Below, in pieces: positions 24,038 through 35,885 of a stretch of DNA of 64,000 nt. Source of the DNA: Phlebiopsis flavidoalba (lineage: Eukaryota > Basidiomycota > Agaricomycetes > Polyporales > Phanerochaetaceae). Location: the NCBI GenBank assembly GCA_035772785.1, contig JAOCPU010000004.1, positions 124,001-188,000 on the forward strand, given 5' to 3'. Positions within the stretch are counted from its first letter, which is position 1, and every line of letters begins with the position of its first letter. A program made the translations under genes and the position numbers. The notes under the pieces were generated by a model, which had not been told where the DNA came from, did not search any database, and saw nothing but the letters and a program-made list of their open reading frames with translations.

Positions 24038-25881
24038 TCATGCGGTGTCCATGCTGATCAGCCCATCCATCTCGACGTCTTGGGGAGCCTCCGATTGCTC
24101 CATGGCTGCAAGCAGAGCGTCGATGTCGGTGAAACGACGAATTTCGTTTTACGTGACCGAGCACGCATAGCTTCTTCTCTTGTGGGTTGAGATATACGGC
24201 GTGTTGAAGGAACGAGGGCTGTGTTGCTGCGTTCACCTGTATAATTGGTTGGACTCAGCCGGTTTGCACAAACAAACAAAAGCTTTACATCTAGTAGCAT
24301 GCCATTTGAAAGCCTCATTTTGACTGCGCCACTCTGGTAGACCTCCAGCTGACCGAAACGACACCGTCCAACTTTTCGTTCGCAGCTGTATTCGTCTGCT
24401 CTTCTGATTTGACACCGGGTGCAGCGGGTTTTGTGTCCGCTGCGAACGTGTCACATTTTTCGCACCGTCTACTGGGTTCACAGAACGATCGACACCTTTT
24501 GCCTTTGTCATCGGGGTTGGCTTTCGACACACGAACTCAGGAAGAGGATCTGGAAATTGGGAAACATGGTTATACACGTTCTTGTAAACAAAGAATCGTC
24601 CTAAGAATAGAAGGAAAATAAAAAAAAAAGGGACAATGATGGCGAGAGACGAAGAAGAGACTTACCGTGTCCATGTCAAATGCGACAGCAAAGTCGTCAA
24701 TGATGTCTTCGAGCTCTTCCTCCTCCTCGCTTTCGCTCAGAGATCTACGCGTTCGCGAGGTTGACGCCAGGTGTGCCCTCAGGAGGAGTCCATCTTCCAT
24801 AGTCTCTTCCTTTGTCACAGCTTAATTTGCATGTGAGATTACATACCGAGTAAATGGGGTGTGGCGCACCTTTCCCCTTTCTTGTCCTGCTCCTCAATCT
24901 TCACTCTCTTCTTCTTGGGGTCCTTCGCCTTGCGCAAGACCTCCGGAGCCATCCCATTCATAGTCGCGCACATTCTTCCAATATCTAATAATCCTCAACG
25001 CCCTCATCCGCTTGGTCCCTGGAGTACGCCCTGCCTCACCTCCCTCATCGAACCTTCTCAGAAGGGGGGGGGGTGTGGGGGGGGGTGCTCCTTTGTCCGC
25101 CTCCTGCCCCTCCCTCTTGACCCCAATAAACCCTGCGCTGTGGTCTGTCGTGAGACTTGGCACTCGAGTTTTGGACGTGGCACCTCCAAGGCCTTGATGC
25201 CGACGACGGGGGGGAAGTTCGCACTGGGGAGCGGTCCGCCGCGGCCGACGAACTCGGCCGATGGTCGCGTGGGGCGCCATGGCGAACGGTCCACTTTGCC
25301 GTCCATTTCGACGGCAGGGGGGACGCGACGGCGCAACCACCGGGGGGGGGGGGGGGGCGGGGGCGGGTTCCCGCCTCCGCGTCCTCGACCTCTCCGGCGT
25401 TGGCATCGTGGGTCCTTCCTGCGGGCCCCTGCTCTTCTCCCGCGTTTCTGAAGTTGAGGATGATGCGGTCCAGGTGCGGCGTCTTCCTGTGAGTCAGAGT
25501 TAGTTTGACGGAGCTGGCCCTTGTCTGCGCATGCTGACCTTTTTGACATTCCCTAAGGGTTGGATTTGCTTGGTTAGGGTGTCACAGGAAGCTATCAAGA
25601 GATGAGCGACGTACTCACTCCTTTGCTCTCCGAGCGGTAGGTAGCGTCGGGATGAACTTTAGTTTTGTGCTGCCACCACGCGTCCACGTCACTTTGCCTC
25701 TTTGCCAGGCTAGGCAACACGGCTTTTGATATGTTGCTATTCGAAGAGCTATAGCATTATTTCCCGTATTTTTCCGACATTGGGGAAGGAGATGACGAAA
25801 CGAGCAACTTGCGCAGATGTGAAAGTCAAAGTAGATCTCGCCTTCGCGTGCGCGTGTAAATCTCGAGAGTTTGCGAGCCAA
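24038..25881 (-). CDS. RPC53: RNA polymerase III subunit RPC4 (Rpc53)
   Basis: Rpc53 with Rpc37 forms the TFIIF-like subcomplex of RNA polymerase III used in tRNA and 5S termination and reinitiation. Family hallmarks: the N-terminal STKLKFIPTLPTARRAKE, a long charged low-complexity middle, the acidic SLSESEEEEELEDIID stretch, and the conserved C-terminal domain GQLEVYQSGAVKMRLSNG, PSFLQHAVYLNPQEKKL, VLGHVKRNFVVSP, DIDALLAAMEQSEAPQD. It ends GLISMDTA with TGA at 24038-24040. Start is uncertain; 25881 is the first ATG in frame with the STKLKF block. The middle contains G runs (25064-25073, 25077-25085, 25342-25357) that create spurious Pro/Gly-rich frames. Introns are visible near 24800-24860, 25490-25545 and 25570-25615. 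Confidence 0.88.
25064..25085. repeat. Double G run (10 + 9) in RPC4 middle region
   Basis: G10, then TGT, then G9 on the plus strand, read as poly-Pro on the coding strand, where the reading frame changes. Confidence 0.8.
25342..25357. repeat. Run of 16 G in RPC4 middle region
   Basis: Uninterrupted G16, followed by CGGGGGCGGG. It codes for poly-Pro on the minus strand and separates two frames. Confidence 0.85.
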
Positions 25882-25976
25882 TCAACGCCGTTTGCCTGAT
25901 CAATTGGTCTCTGAGGCCTATCGCCTGTTTTCTCTTTCTCCGCTCTCCCCCTCCTCTGACAGCTCTGCAGCACCAT

Positions 25977-27258
25977 GTCTGAGCCACAGCACCACCTCCG
26001 CGCGACCTACAACGACATCCACAAGCTCATCCGGGCGAGCGCTGAGCGCATTCGCAGAGTTCAAGCCGGATATGCTCATTGCTATATCGGTGAGAGCTCA
26101 ATAATGGCTCAAGTTGGTATAATAGGGAGACTTATACCCTGCCTGTCTGTACAGGTGGAGGGCGAGTGTCCACTCGTTTCTCGATCTCAATATGGTTGTA
26201 TTGTCCCTTGACCCCCGGTAGACAGAGGGTTCTTCCCCGCCCGTGTTTCTTGTAAGTGCACCCGTCGGTTTTTGGATATGCTCGTGATTTGAACTTTGGA
26301 TCTGCAGCGGACGTTTTTTTGAAGACTCTACAACGAAGAGGAACATCCCCATCGTTGCTATTGGACTGTACGCTCTACGAGTCGTTGCCTGGGAACGACT
26401 GCTGAGCAGATCGGTTTCAGAGGTTGTCCGCACGCAATGGACTGTGAGTTGCTGGTCCTGCTCTCCCAAGAAGAAAGAAAATACTGGTCATTGCGACTAA
26501 AATCATTTCCAGTTACAGTTAGGGCCCTGAGGGATGCGAAGATTCTTCTCGGAAGGCGGGCCCTCATTGTCGTAAGTCTCGTGATCAAAGGCACACGGCG
26601 TGCCTTTCCTATACGCAACCCTCTCTCCTCTCAGGATGAGGTCGACGCTTCCCGCAAGGACCTTGTCAGTGAGTAGATCGTTATCCCTCGCCCCGTGACA
26701 GGTTTTCATCACGCGCATATTTGCTCTCAGACAATACGCCGTGTCCCGAACTCGCCAGAAAGATCACGTAGAAAAGGAGTTGCGTCGCCCTCCCGGAGGC
26801 GTGAGAGCGTGAGGCACAGCGTGCCGAGTTTGCTATTTTTGTCGTCCCACAACAAGCTGAAGGAGAAGTTGGGTACGCATGCCCAAGGACCTCCAGTAAG
26901 TGCTATCAGCCTGGGCTGTCTTCTTTGCCGTCGCACATGGGGGGGACCCTCAACGCGTGTCTTGCAGATACTAACGCCGGCCGCGGAGGTCGACGATGTC
27001 TGGTGAGACGAGAGCTTTCCCCCACCTCAATTCCAATGTTGCCAAATTCCCCATGCTGACCCCGCGCCACGAATAGGCTGGACTACCCGTGGGAAGCGAC
27101 TGTGTCTGAGTTCTCATTGGCTGCCGTCTCACGCGCTGATTGGCCGAGCTGACTTTCGCGGCCCCCTAGGCGACATCGAGGAGCACGATGCTCTCGCTGC
27201 CCCAACAGAACACCAGCGCATAGCCCTAGGAACAACGAGGGCGACGTTGCGTAGATGA
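25977..27258 (+). CDS. Hypoxanthine/xanthine phosphoribosyltransferase (Hpt1/Xpt1 family)
   Basis: A purine-salvage enzyme joining a purine base to PRPP. The start ATG at 25977 gives MSEPQHHLRATYNDIHKLIR, then AEFKPDMLIAI, GFFPARV, RTFLKT, LYESLPGND, VVRTQWT, and the PRPP-binding loop RALIV + DEVDASRKDL, split by an intron of about 60 bp (26573-26634). YAVRELARKI and EFAIFVV follow, then HNKLKEKLGT, EVDDVW, LDYPWEA and, after another short intron, DIEEHDALAAPTEHQR. The stop is about 27256-27258. The D-E-V-D motif in the PRPP loop and the LDYPWEA end match yeast Hpt1/Xpt1. At least five one-base shifts are needed. Choice between hypoxanthine-guanine and xanthine preference cannot be made here. 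Confidence 0.88.
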
Positions 27259-28640
27259 AGAAAGAATACAAGTTTGCATATTCCCGTTCTGTAGAATCCG
27301 CTGTATTCTGTACTGCTGCAATGTATGAAACATTGCACAAGAGACAGAGGCCATGATTGCGGACCTGAGGCTGCGCTCTGACTGGCCCTGCGATGTTCGG
27401 GCGTCGCGCGCGGTCAGCACGACGAGGCATCGCCCACGTCTGAGCGAGGTCGGAGCGTGTTCTCAGCTCGGCGCGGGCTGCTTGTGAACGTTCGGGGCAC
27501 TGCGAGCCATCGAGCTTGTGTCTGTGTGACGTGCCCGTGTGATGTTACCCACGCGTGTCGCTCTGTAAAGTCTCCTCTCCGCCTCAGCCCAGCCTCCTTT
27601 GTTTTTTTCCTCCCCACCACCATCCAAGTCCACCCACCGCCCCCAGTCCTCCCGCGGTCGCCCTGCTGTCGTGTGCGTCAGGTGCGCCGCTTGCCCAGAG
27701 CCTCCCTCGCGTCGCGCAACCCGCAGGTACGAAACTCTGAGTGTTTGCGTTCCTTCGCCGTCTGCGATCGTCCTGCACGACGCACGGCGGGCGTTCCTAG
27801 CGACGCAAGCAGAACTGACGTGGTTCACACCTGTGCAGTTCGTCCCGCAGGCTGTTTTCGACCTATCGCTCGCGTCCTGTACAGCGTTTCCGTTCGTTCT
27901 TTTTTCGGCCTAGAATACCGACTTTGACATGCCGACGACGACCGTCGCCTCTGGCACGCAAGCTTTTCTTCTTACACTTTGCGTGTAAACATGGCAAATG
28001 ATGGACGGCCATAGAAGAGGTCGGAACTATGAGGGTCTCCGCCTAACGCAGGTCTCGCTGTGAGTTTCTCATCGTGAGATATCTATCTAGGCTGTAGTTC
28101 TGAAGGCACGTCATGGCTAAGGTTAATATGATGGCCGGTGCTCTGGTAAAGGTCCCCCTTTTCACTCTATCTGAAAGGCGTTCTCCAGCTTGGTGCATCG
28201 GCTAGTCAGTAGCGTCACCGGTTCCATCTGTGAGAAACGATCGTTTCGCAGATGTCGGCGGGTGTGCAGGCAATGGGGAGGGCACTCTATTATAAGCGGC
28301 GCCATGAAGCTGCGGCGGCGTCTACTGCAGTCCAGCCAGGCTGGTGATGGACACAAGCGGACTGAACCTGGGTGAGGTCGGAAAATGTGAGAGCCTCGGC
28401 GATACGAATAGCGACCTAGATGGCTCGGGGGGAACGGGCTTGGGGCAAGTTTTTTTTTCCGGCGTCCCAACATGTGCGTTGGCCTTCTGCCAGTGGCTCT
28501 TGCGGGGAGCATCGGTATACACAACGTGCGAGTCTCGTGGTCACCGCGCTCGTTCAACTCTCGCATGACAAGAGATGACTGGCCTAAATAGAGTCAGCAC
28601 TGTACTGCATAATTTTGGGGCTCGCATTCATCTAAGAAGC
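27259..28640. other. Intergenic with CT-rich leader
   Basis: A strongly pyrimidine-rich stretch at 27565-27700 resembles the leader of a highly expressed gene, followed by an ATG at 27929 (MPTTTVASGTQ) that stays open only briefly. It may be the first exon of the mitoferrin-like gene that follows, but the distance (about 700 bp) is large. Nothing else is recognised to 28640. Confidence 0.35.
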
Positions 28641-30668
28641 CTCTAGGCAGGCATCACCGAAACATGCAGTTCCAATGTGTCCCGGTGGACAGCAGTCAAA
28701 GTAAAGCATTTTAATTAGCTCTGCCCATGTGGACTCAGTTCCGCCATCAACCGGAACGTGTAGGCACCGCGAATGGCAAGTCCTTTCGCGACAGTCGCCA
28801 TCTGCGTCTCTGCCCGGTATACCACTGGCATAGGGAACGCATTCACCGCGGATATCCTCGACGGAGGGCAGCGCGCAGCTGTGGAGGGAGGTGGTCACAT
28901 CATCAGTTATTCGATCGGGCGCAGGACCCGCCCACAAGGCTGTACCAATCTATTCGTTCTTAGCATATATCAATAGAGTTAGCAGTCATTGAAGCGAGTT
29001 TATTACATGTGATTTATACAGGCTTTCTTTAGGACACATCGCATTCGACAAGCCGAGATGGAAGAAGCCCTACTATCATTGGGTAGCAAAAACACCGTTC
29101 ATGACGTGTGACGTGCGTGTCACGCAGGTCACTTTCTGGTGGTGTTTCACACTTCGTCTCTAGCTAACGCTAAGCATCCGGTGTCAGGACATTTTCTGAA
29201 GAATATTGATGACGCTGTTGCAGTACGACTAGGGACAAACTCATCAATGGCTTTTGTATTGACGAGCGACGGCATCCCCTTGAAGACACTTGGTCGCGGC
29301 GATGTCTACAAAGGACTTAGTCCTGCAAGCCTCGGGGCTATAGGGAGGCTATCAAATTAGTTAGTGGTACAACTGGAGATTTAGGTAAGCGTCGTGAGCT
29401 GAATCGCGCACACATTAATGCATTACTACACGCACATGTGCGTTGAATTGTCTGAGTTGCATAGTCGAGGCCTTAAAGACTCGTGAGCGGAATGCAGACT
29501 GATGGCATTCTGGGCATGCCTTCCGGGAGCGGAGGACGGGACGCGCGGCTTGGTTTTTCAGCAATACTGCGACACAATCCTTGAAGGCACAGTCGATGAA
29601 ATAGGTGAGGCCGACGCTGAGGCTGATGCGCACGAACTGGCGAGGTCTTCGTCCGTGTGGCGACTTGGACCCGCATCCCAGTGCCAAAGGGGATTGTTTC
29701 GCACACTAAAGGCATCAGGGTTCTTTATGCTCCTCGGAGCCCAAACGCACTGGGCCGTCGGCGATTGCACATACGATGTCGTTGTGATTGTTGCAGGAGG
29801 CGGATGCAAGTGCTAAAGTCGGTCAACGAATCCCTTGCAGGCGACTCTTTATTGTTCAGCACTCGTGGAGATGCGGTAGGGCGTATAGCCGTGCAGAAGG
29901 TTCTGGCTACACTGTAGTTGTGTATTCTGGCCGTGCACTGCAGCCTTAGGACTGGCAGAGCTCGCGTAGGCATTGTGTCAAGGGGCTGTAGCAGGCCTAC
30001 ATGGTTCTTCTTGATACCGGTCAGGGAGAGTGGTTTTTGTCTTTACGGCTTGTGTGTCCTCTGCTACACGAGTCAGAATCCAAATTGCGCCCGTTTCTAA
30101 TCTGTATTCACCTGCGCGCGTATCAGGTACAACTCTACGCGGGAGACGGCTATTCACCTGCGCGCGGACGGTCTAACACACAGAGGGCCTTAACGCCTTC
30201 TATATCTCCTACCCGACAACTTTGACAATGACTGTCCCCTTCACGGCTGTGTCCAGTTCACCGTATATGAGCAACTCAAGTCGTTCTTGAACCCGACTAG
30301 GGCGCATACTCGCCCACCACGCACATGATCTACGGGGTGAGTCTCGCGGGCGCAGTGGCTCGGTGCTGTGACGACGCCGCTCGACGTCGCGAAGACTACG
30401 CTCCTCCAGAGACCCGCGGGTACGTCGGGCAGGACCCCGAGATCAGGCATGCGCGCGGCATGCAGAGACGCGTTTTCCGGATCATCTGGCAGCGCGACGA
30501 AAGCTTCAAGGGCTTTGGGCGCGGGGCCTCGCGCCGCGCGTGCTGACGTTCATGCCCAGCAACGCGCTGTGATTGGCTCTCGTAGAATTCTTCAGTAAGT
30601 TGATCTTATCTGATAACGGACCCGGTCGCTGATCTTGCGCTCTAGAGGCGGCGATACGCGACGACTAG
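28640..30668 (+). pseudogene. Mitoferrin-like mitochondrial carrier (Mrs3/4), decayed and interrupted
   Basis: Mrs3/4 carriers import iron into mitochondria through three tandem carrier repeats. Pieces of all three are here: repeat 1 near 28648-28690 (AGITE..AVPMCPVDS) and 28790-28960 (ARYTTGIGNAFT, then STEGSAQLWREVV and GAGPAHKA); the end of repeat 2 at 30170-30290 (GLNAFYISYPTTLTMTVPF, VQFTVYEQLKSFL); repeat 3 at 30360-30595 (VTTPLDVAKTTLLQ, DPEIRHARGM, FRIIWQRD, then VLTFMPSNAL); and a last exon ending AAIRDD with TAG at 30666-30668. Between 28975 and about 30170 no carrier sequence is visible, so roughly 50 residues of repeat 1-2 are replaced by 1.2 kb of unrelated sequence. Repeat 1 is also substituted far more than other genes here. 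Called a pseudogene, though the 3' half could still be an error-laden real gene. Confidence 0.6.
28976..30165. other. 1.2-kb foreign block inside the mitoferrin-like gene
   Basis: No carrier motifs and no transposase or reverse transcriptase motif seen. Open frames up to about 100 codons on both strands (29415-29816) are unrecognised. A 16-bp direct repeat TATTCACCTGCGCGCG lies at its right edge (30105-30120 and 30151-30166). Confidence 0.4.
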
Positions 30669-31253
30669 GGAGGGGCGGGGGGGGGCAGGAGGTACTAGCA
30701 AGGAGGCCCATATTAATAGAATACATGCGATGCTGTTCATAGCGCTTTCATGTCGGACATGTTCTGTCCCATCGATATTATCCTATACGTTCTACAAGGG
30801 ACTTAATGACGAGATACAACCACTGGGCTCATTCATCTCCTGCCTGGCTCTTTTTCTTGAATATTAGCATTATTTTGTTTCTATGAGAACACCTCCGATT
30901 TCGTCGATGAGTCACAAGGTCAAGATTTGACCTGCTCGTGCTTCGTCCGGGGCGAAAAGTTTATTCAGAACCGCCAGTCGAGAAATACGCGGCCTCCGAA
31001 GTATCTGTTTCCACGCTTTTTGTGCGAGAGTATATTCGGCTCGACATTGACGGGTGTAATCGGACATAGAACATCGAACAGATAATGAGAATGACACGAA
31101 GACGAGCGACACTCGGAGCAATAATGCGCTTTGGTCATTAGCATTGTCATAAAATCATGGTTCAAGTCCATACACACACGCAAAGCTTGCCACGAAGGGC
31201 CGCAAAAGTACTAAGCTGCTCTACAATTCGACACGAAGAAGAATTACATAACG
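30669..31253. other. Intergenic between mitoferrin-like gene and symplekin 3' ends
   Basis: Convergent 3' flanks. A G9 run at 30677-30685, then AT-rich sequence. No conserved frame. Confidence 0.45.
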
Positions 31254-34200
31254 CTACGCTGCCGGCGCGGGGTCGGTCTCCATGCTCTGCGGGGTTATCG
31301 GCCAGCAACCTCCCCCATCAGGTGTAGGGCTCATCGCAGGCGTACCCTCCGAGCTCTTGGGCGCAGGCGCGCTCTCGTCCTCGGCGAAGGAAGATGTCCA
31401 AAAGACCCGCAACACGCGCTTTGTTGCCGGCCTTTTTCACGACGTACTCTCGGAGACCGGCCTTGAGGCTGGGTTGCTTGTCGACGAGCTCGCGGAGCTG
31501 CTCCTTCGGTTAGCTGCAGGAGCGCGCCGAAGCTCGCCGGCGCGATGAGCTTCGCGCAGCGGATGAAGCCTTCCCACAGCGGCGCGACGGTCCAGATTTT
31601 CTTGGTGATCAGTCGAGTGAGCAATGTGCTTGAGACGAAGGGCACTAGTGAACCGGTACGTCGAGACAGCTTGTATGACCTGCATTAAATCATGAGGACA
31701 GAAATATTGCAAATTGCGAGGTGTGGCCTACCGTTCGCAAGAATAATGTCGGTAGAACCAGATCATCGACCAATTGGTTCATGACGACAGCCAGAAAATA
31801 TCTGACCTGAAAATATCTGTCATTGAGAAGCAGACACCAATGGCTGAATTCCGACGTCAGCATCCGTGAAACGCATAACGCGAGGCAATTGCCCACCTTC
31901 GATAGCCGCCTTGAGGCCAATTTCCTTCTCAGATTCATGCAGAAGCACCATGAGCTCGGCAGGGGTGAGAAGCTCGCTCTCTGTCACGCACGCGCGGGAG
32001 ATTAGAGCTGACGCTCCCAAAGCCCTGGGGCGGCGCCGTGACCACGGAGCTGAAAACGGACTTGACCAGGTTCTTGGGCTCGGGCTTCCCATTGAGGATC
32101 GAAACAATGCGTGGAAGATGCCGTAAGATGTCCGCCTTGTGCGAGAAAGGGGTGCAAGGTACGCCAGTGCGCCGTTGAGTACTCATGCTTGGATTAGTAG
32201 AGTACTGTGTGCGCACCTTGTCCATCTCCGCGATGATGGGTAAATAAGGAATCGCGCGCATCGAGATCCCGGTCGTTGATGAGCCCTTTAACCAACGCGA
32301 CCAGTTGGGCACTAGGTCGCGCTGTCTCCGTGAAGATTGTCAACACCCGAAGAGCCAGAGACTCTGCACCTGGAGGGAACGTCCGTAGGAGAGTGAGTAG
32401 CTTGCCATGTGAAGAGCCCAACGCCTTAATGAGTGGAGTGATGAGTTGCTGTATCGTTTCCTGGACACGGTCTCTTCCATTCCACCATAAGCCGCAAAAT
32501 ACTCTAAATGGGATATCAGAATCTTCCTTCTCGAGGCGGAGCTAAAATGGACGCACTCATCAAGGAATTCACACGCACCTTTTGTCGATAGGGCGAAGAG
32601 AAGTTCTAGATGCCTTTTGTATGTATTTGGTCTCTCGGGCTGAGGAGTTCAAGCTGCTCTCGGAAGGTACGGCGTTTTGCATTTTATGATGTCCTCCTGA
32701 GGAAGTTGCCCATCTTCCATGTTTCTCTTCACCCTCCGGTCTGGGTTCCTCGATCTTCTCCTTCTCTGGCTTTGGCCGTGACTGGAGTCTTCGAAGGAGT
32801 TGTAGTGCGAAGTCGCGTATCATGCTGGCCATGGGTGGGTTCAGAGTCTAGGGATCCATCTCTTAACCGTGTTGATCGCAGCTCCTCGTGTTACCTTATC
32901 TGCACGGGAAGTCAGATGGCTGGTATGGAAGCAAGGTGACTACGAACCGGGATGTGTGGTGAGCTCAAGGAGCATCGTTTTATAGCTTCTGCCCTTAGAG
33001 ATTGGCCTATGCGCCTCGCGCATGACAAAGTCTCGAAGAGTAGCAAAGCCTACTTGTCGTCTACGTTTACTGATAAGTATTCAATAATGGTACTAGCATG
33101 TAGTCCTTACCGGTCCTGCTTCAACACACATCTCGCGTAGGAGACTCATGATATCTGAAGGCACCGCAGGCAAATCCAGCAAGAAGTGAGAGAACGTCCG
33201 ATCTTTGTTATCCAGATGTGTCTGGTATGCCGCCACGATCTGATTCAAGCCACGTCTCATATTCTGGCCCTCTACGTCGCGGTGGTGAGCTATGGATTTC
33301 TCATAATAGATAAATGAAGCTAAGCTCACCCAATCTGGTTCGGCCTGAGTTCGTAGTCTTGATCATTGTACCATTCTTCGTTCATTCCATGTCGTTGCTA
33401 AGCGAAGCCTAAAAAGAGATGTTAAACAAACTCTACCATGGGGGTGGGTTATGACGCTGGTAAGTACCTTGAAGGGAAGTCTGTCATGATATAATCACAT
33501 AGCCTTTTGGCTGCGTAACCGGTCTTGCTGGGCATACAAATTAGAGGAGACAGCATTATCATCCTCCATCTGCTCGTCGTCATCCATCCCTAATTTTTGT
33601 AAAACCTCTGGGTCAACCACTCGTGTAATCAGCCGCACGATGAGCCAGCATCCACATGTCCGACTCTTGGCAGAAGCCCCCGCCCCCGCCCCTTCCAAGT
33701 GAGTCGAAAAGAAAGTCAGGAACCTGCAGATCCTTCGCGCCATCACCACATATGTCGTGCCAAGTCACAAGGTGAGCCATTGTGATGAGTGCTTCACGTC
33801 CGGCTTCTTCCGGTTAGATCTCTTGGTGCAGGAAGCTTGAAAAGTCTTCGAGTTCATTCCAGATGTTTATGTCCATGTCTGTGGTCCATTGCAAGCTCCT
33901 CTTGGCTCACAGCTGCCTCCTGTCCACCAGAGAGCTGAGAGAGTACTCAGTCAAAGGTTGAAACGTTTGGAAACGAGTACCACCAACCTCTAGATTCAGC
34001 TTGTCAGGCTCATACTCGATTCTCTTCCTCGTCAATGTCCATCTTCAAGGGGGTCTACCGGACTCCTCTTCGGCTTTCGGGGGTGGGTCTCGGTCGCTGG
34101 TGGGGAACGCGACATTGATCGCATGGCACTCGATTCCCGAGCATCCATAGGTACAGGAGTCACAGACTGCGACGGTCGTCCAGCAGCAGACGCGTCTGGC

Positions 34201-35814
34201 AGTACAATTGTGATGTGGAAGCGACAGGCTGGCCATTCGTAGGTGGTGGGGGCACTTGATTTGAACTACAGGAGTCGAGGTGGACGGTCCAGCAGTGGGT
34301 GCAGACGACTTGCCCTGTCGGTATACATTAATCATCTCCATGAATGTCGCATCCGAGTAGGCTGCCAAGTTTGCAACAACGAGGTCCCGTGACCAGAGCG
34401 GCGGGGAGTGTGGTAAAGTCGAAGCTAGCGAGGAATGCAGCTGATTCGGATGACTGAGGCTCCAGCTTGAGGCGTTTTAGCGTCGGGGGCGTCGGGAGTA
34501 CCTGCAGCAGGCGGGGGTCGTTTTCTGTCCAGTCTACGCTGCTTCTCTTCCAAGACTGCCTTGTCCATCCCGCGCAGCCTCGTGCAGCGAGCGCCGTTCT
34601 GAATCTGGCTGACGAACGGTGCTCCTTGAGGTGAGCTGAAGAGAGTAAGGTGAGCGGTCAAAGGGGATAATTAGAAGTCGCGTACCGCAGAATGTGTGTC
34701 AAGAGAATCTTGACCGCCTTTTCAACACTCCTACACTCAGTATTGGCAAAGACGCGATCTTCTCATTGGGAGCCCATGAAGGCGAGCGTAGATACTACCA
34801 GCTCTACGAATCGCCGGTCGTTGTTTCACAAACGTGGCCCAGCTGTTCAGGATAGCAGACAAGACATCCGGGCTCCTAGAGGAAGCTAAATTGAAATCAT
34901 CAGGCTGACACTGGAGGGGGAAGATAACGTACGGGCTCGTAAAGAGGAGCGTGATGATGGCCTCCAAGAGTTTGCCCCCTTCTGCTTCCAGTCCGGCAGC
35001 AGGACATATACGGATGGTCCGCTGGTAGCATACTCAAGTTGGGCTCGTTTTTGTTTTGTAGCTAGAGGTCAAACGCGCTATTTAGCATTACGACCACGTT
35101 CTGCAGGATTATCGTCCCATACCCGAGGATCATTAAGCCCCTCTTGTCTGCACTAGGATGACCTATCTGCATAAAACATGATGCAAGATATCCTGCTACC
35201 CAACTAGGCGTCTGGAGAGCCAGACAAGGTCCAATATCTTGCCCTTTGTCTGGTGACAATACGTCCCATTGGGGCTGCATGTTTCGTTGGGTACACCTGA
35301 CGATGTGTCACGCGCGTATAAGCAAACAAATATATTGTGATTTCAGGATTGTGGATGGTTTAGCGTACATTTGCGAAACAAAAAGGGGGGGTATACAGGT
35401 GTAGCAAAACATTGCCACAGCGACCTTCACTCTTATTCACAGTTCGCGTCGTGGATGAGTACCCGCCAGGTCTCACAAACGCGTTTAGGGCCACTGCTGA
35501 ACCAAGCAGTGTCACGTAAGGGGGGCATATCGCGCGTAGTTCAAAATGTAACGCACTGTTGTGTGCGTTGCTCGACAGCCAGCGTGGACCGACATATGGC
35601 TAAGTGCAGCAGGTCGAGCACCCATCTTTTCAACAAGCGAGTCGCCCGCGCCAGACACGGTCTTGAATGAGGGTCGTGCAGAGGATAGGTAATCGGGCCA
35701 GGGTGGGCCTCAAGAGATTCGCGGAGTGTGGCAAGCAGCTCGGCTGCAGGCTGTTCTTTCGAGTCTGCTGGGACGGCGAGCGCGGCTGGACAGCTGCTGT
35801 AGTGGATCCGCCAT
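31254..35814 (-). CDS. PTA1: Symplekin / Pta1, mRNA 3'-end processing scaffold
   Basis: Pta1/symplekin is the HEAT-repeat scaffold of the cleavage and polyadenylation factor. N-terminal blocks: MADPLQQL from the ATG at 35814, VPADSKEQPAAELLATLRES, KRWVLDLLHLAICRS, QQWDVLS..., LLEAIITLLFTSP, DVLSAILNSWATFVKQRPA. Middle: MDKAVLEEKQRRLDRKRPPP and a basic, Pro-rich linker, then AYSDATFMEMINVYRQG. C-terminal symplekin domain: LLTLLRTFPPGAESLALRVL, LVALVKGLINDRDLDAR, KHLPRIVS-like text, SELLTPAELMVLLHESEKEIG, LKAAIE, LTRLITKKIWTVAPLWEGFI, RCAKLIAPASFGALLQL. It ends METDPAPAA with TAG at 31254-31256. Order and content match the family along the whole 4.5 kb. Frame breaks and short introns are frequent. 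It is divergent from the unknown gene at about 35886. Confidence 0.93.
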
Positions 35815-35885
35815 TTTCACGGTCTAGCTGGCGTCACAGGGCTTGTTTACAATCTCAGAGGAGCAGTGCTCCTGCGTTATCTTCG

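Noticed and set aside
28976..30165. A complete transposon in the mitoferrin gap
   Set aside because: No transposase, reverse transcriptase or terminal inverted repeats could be recognised.
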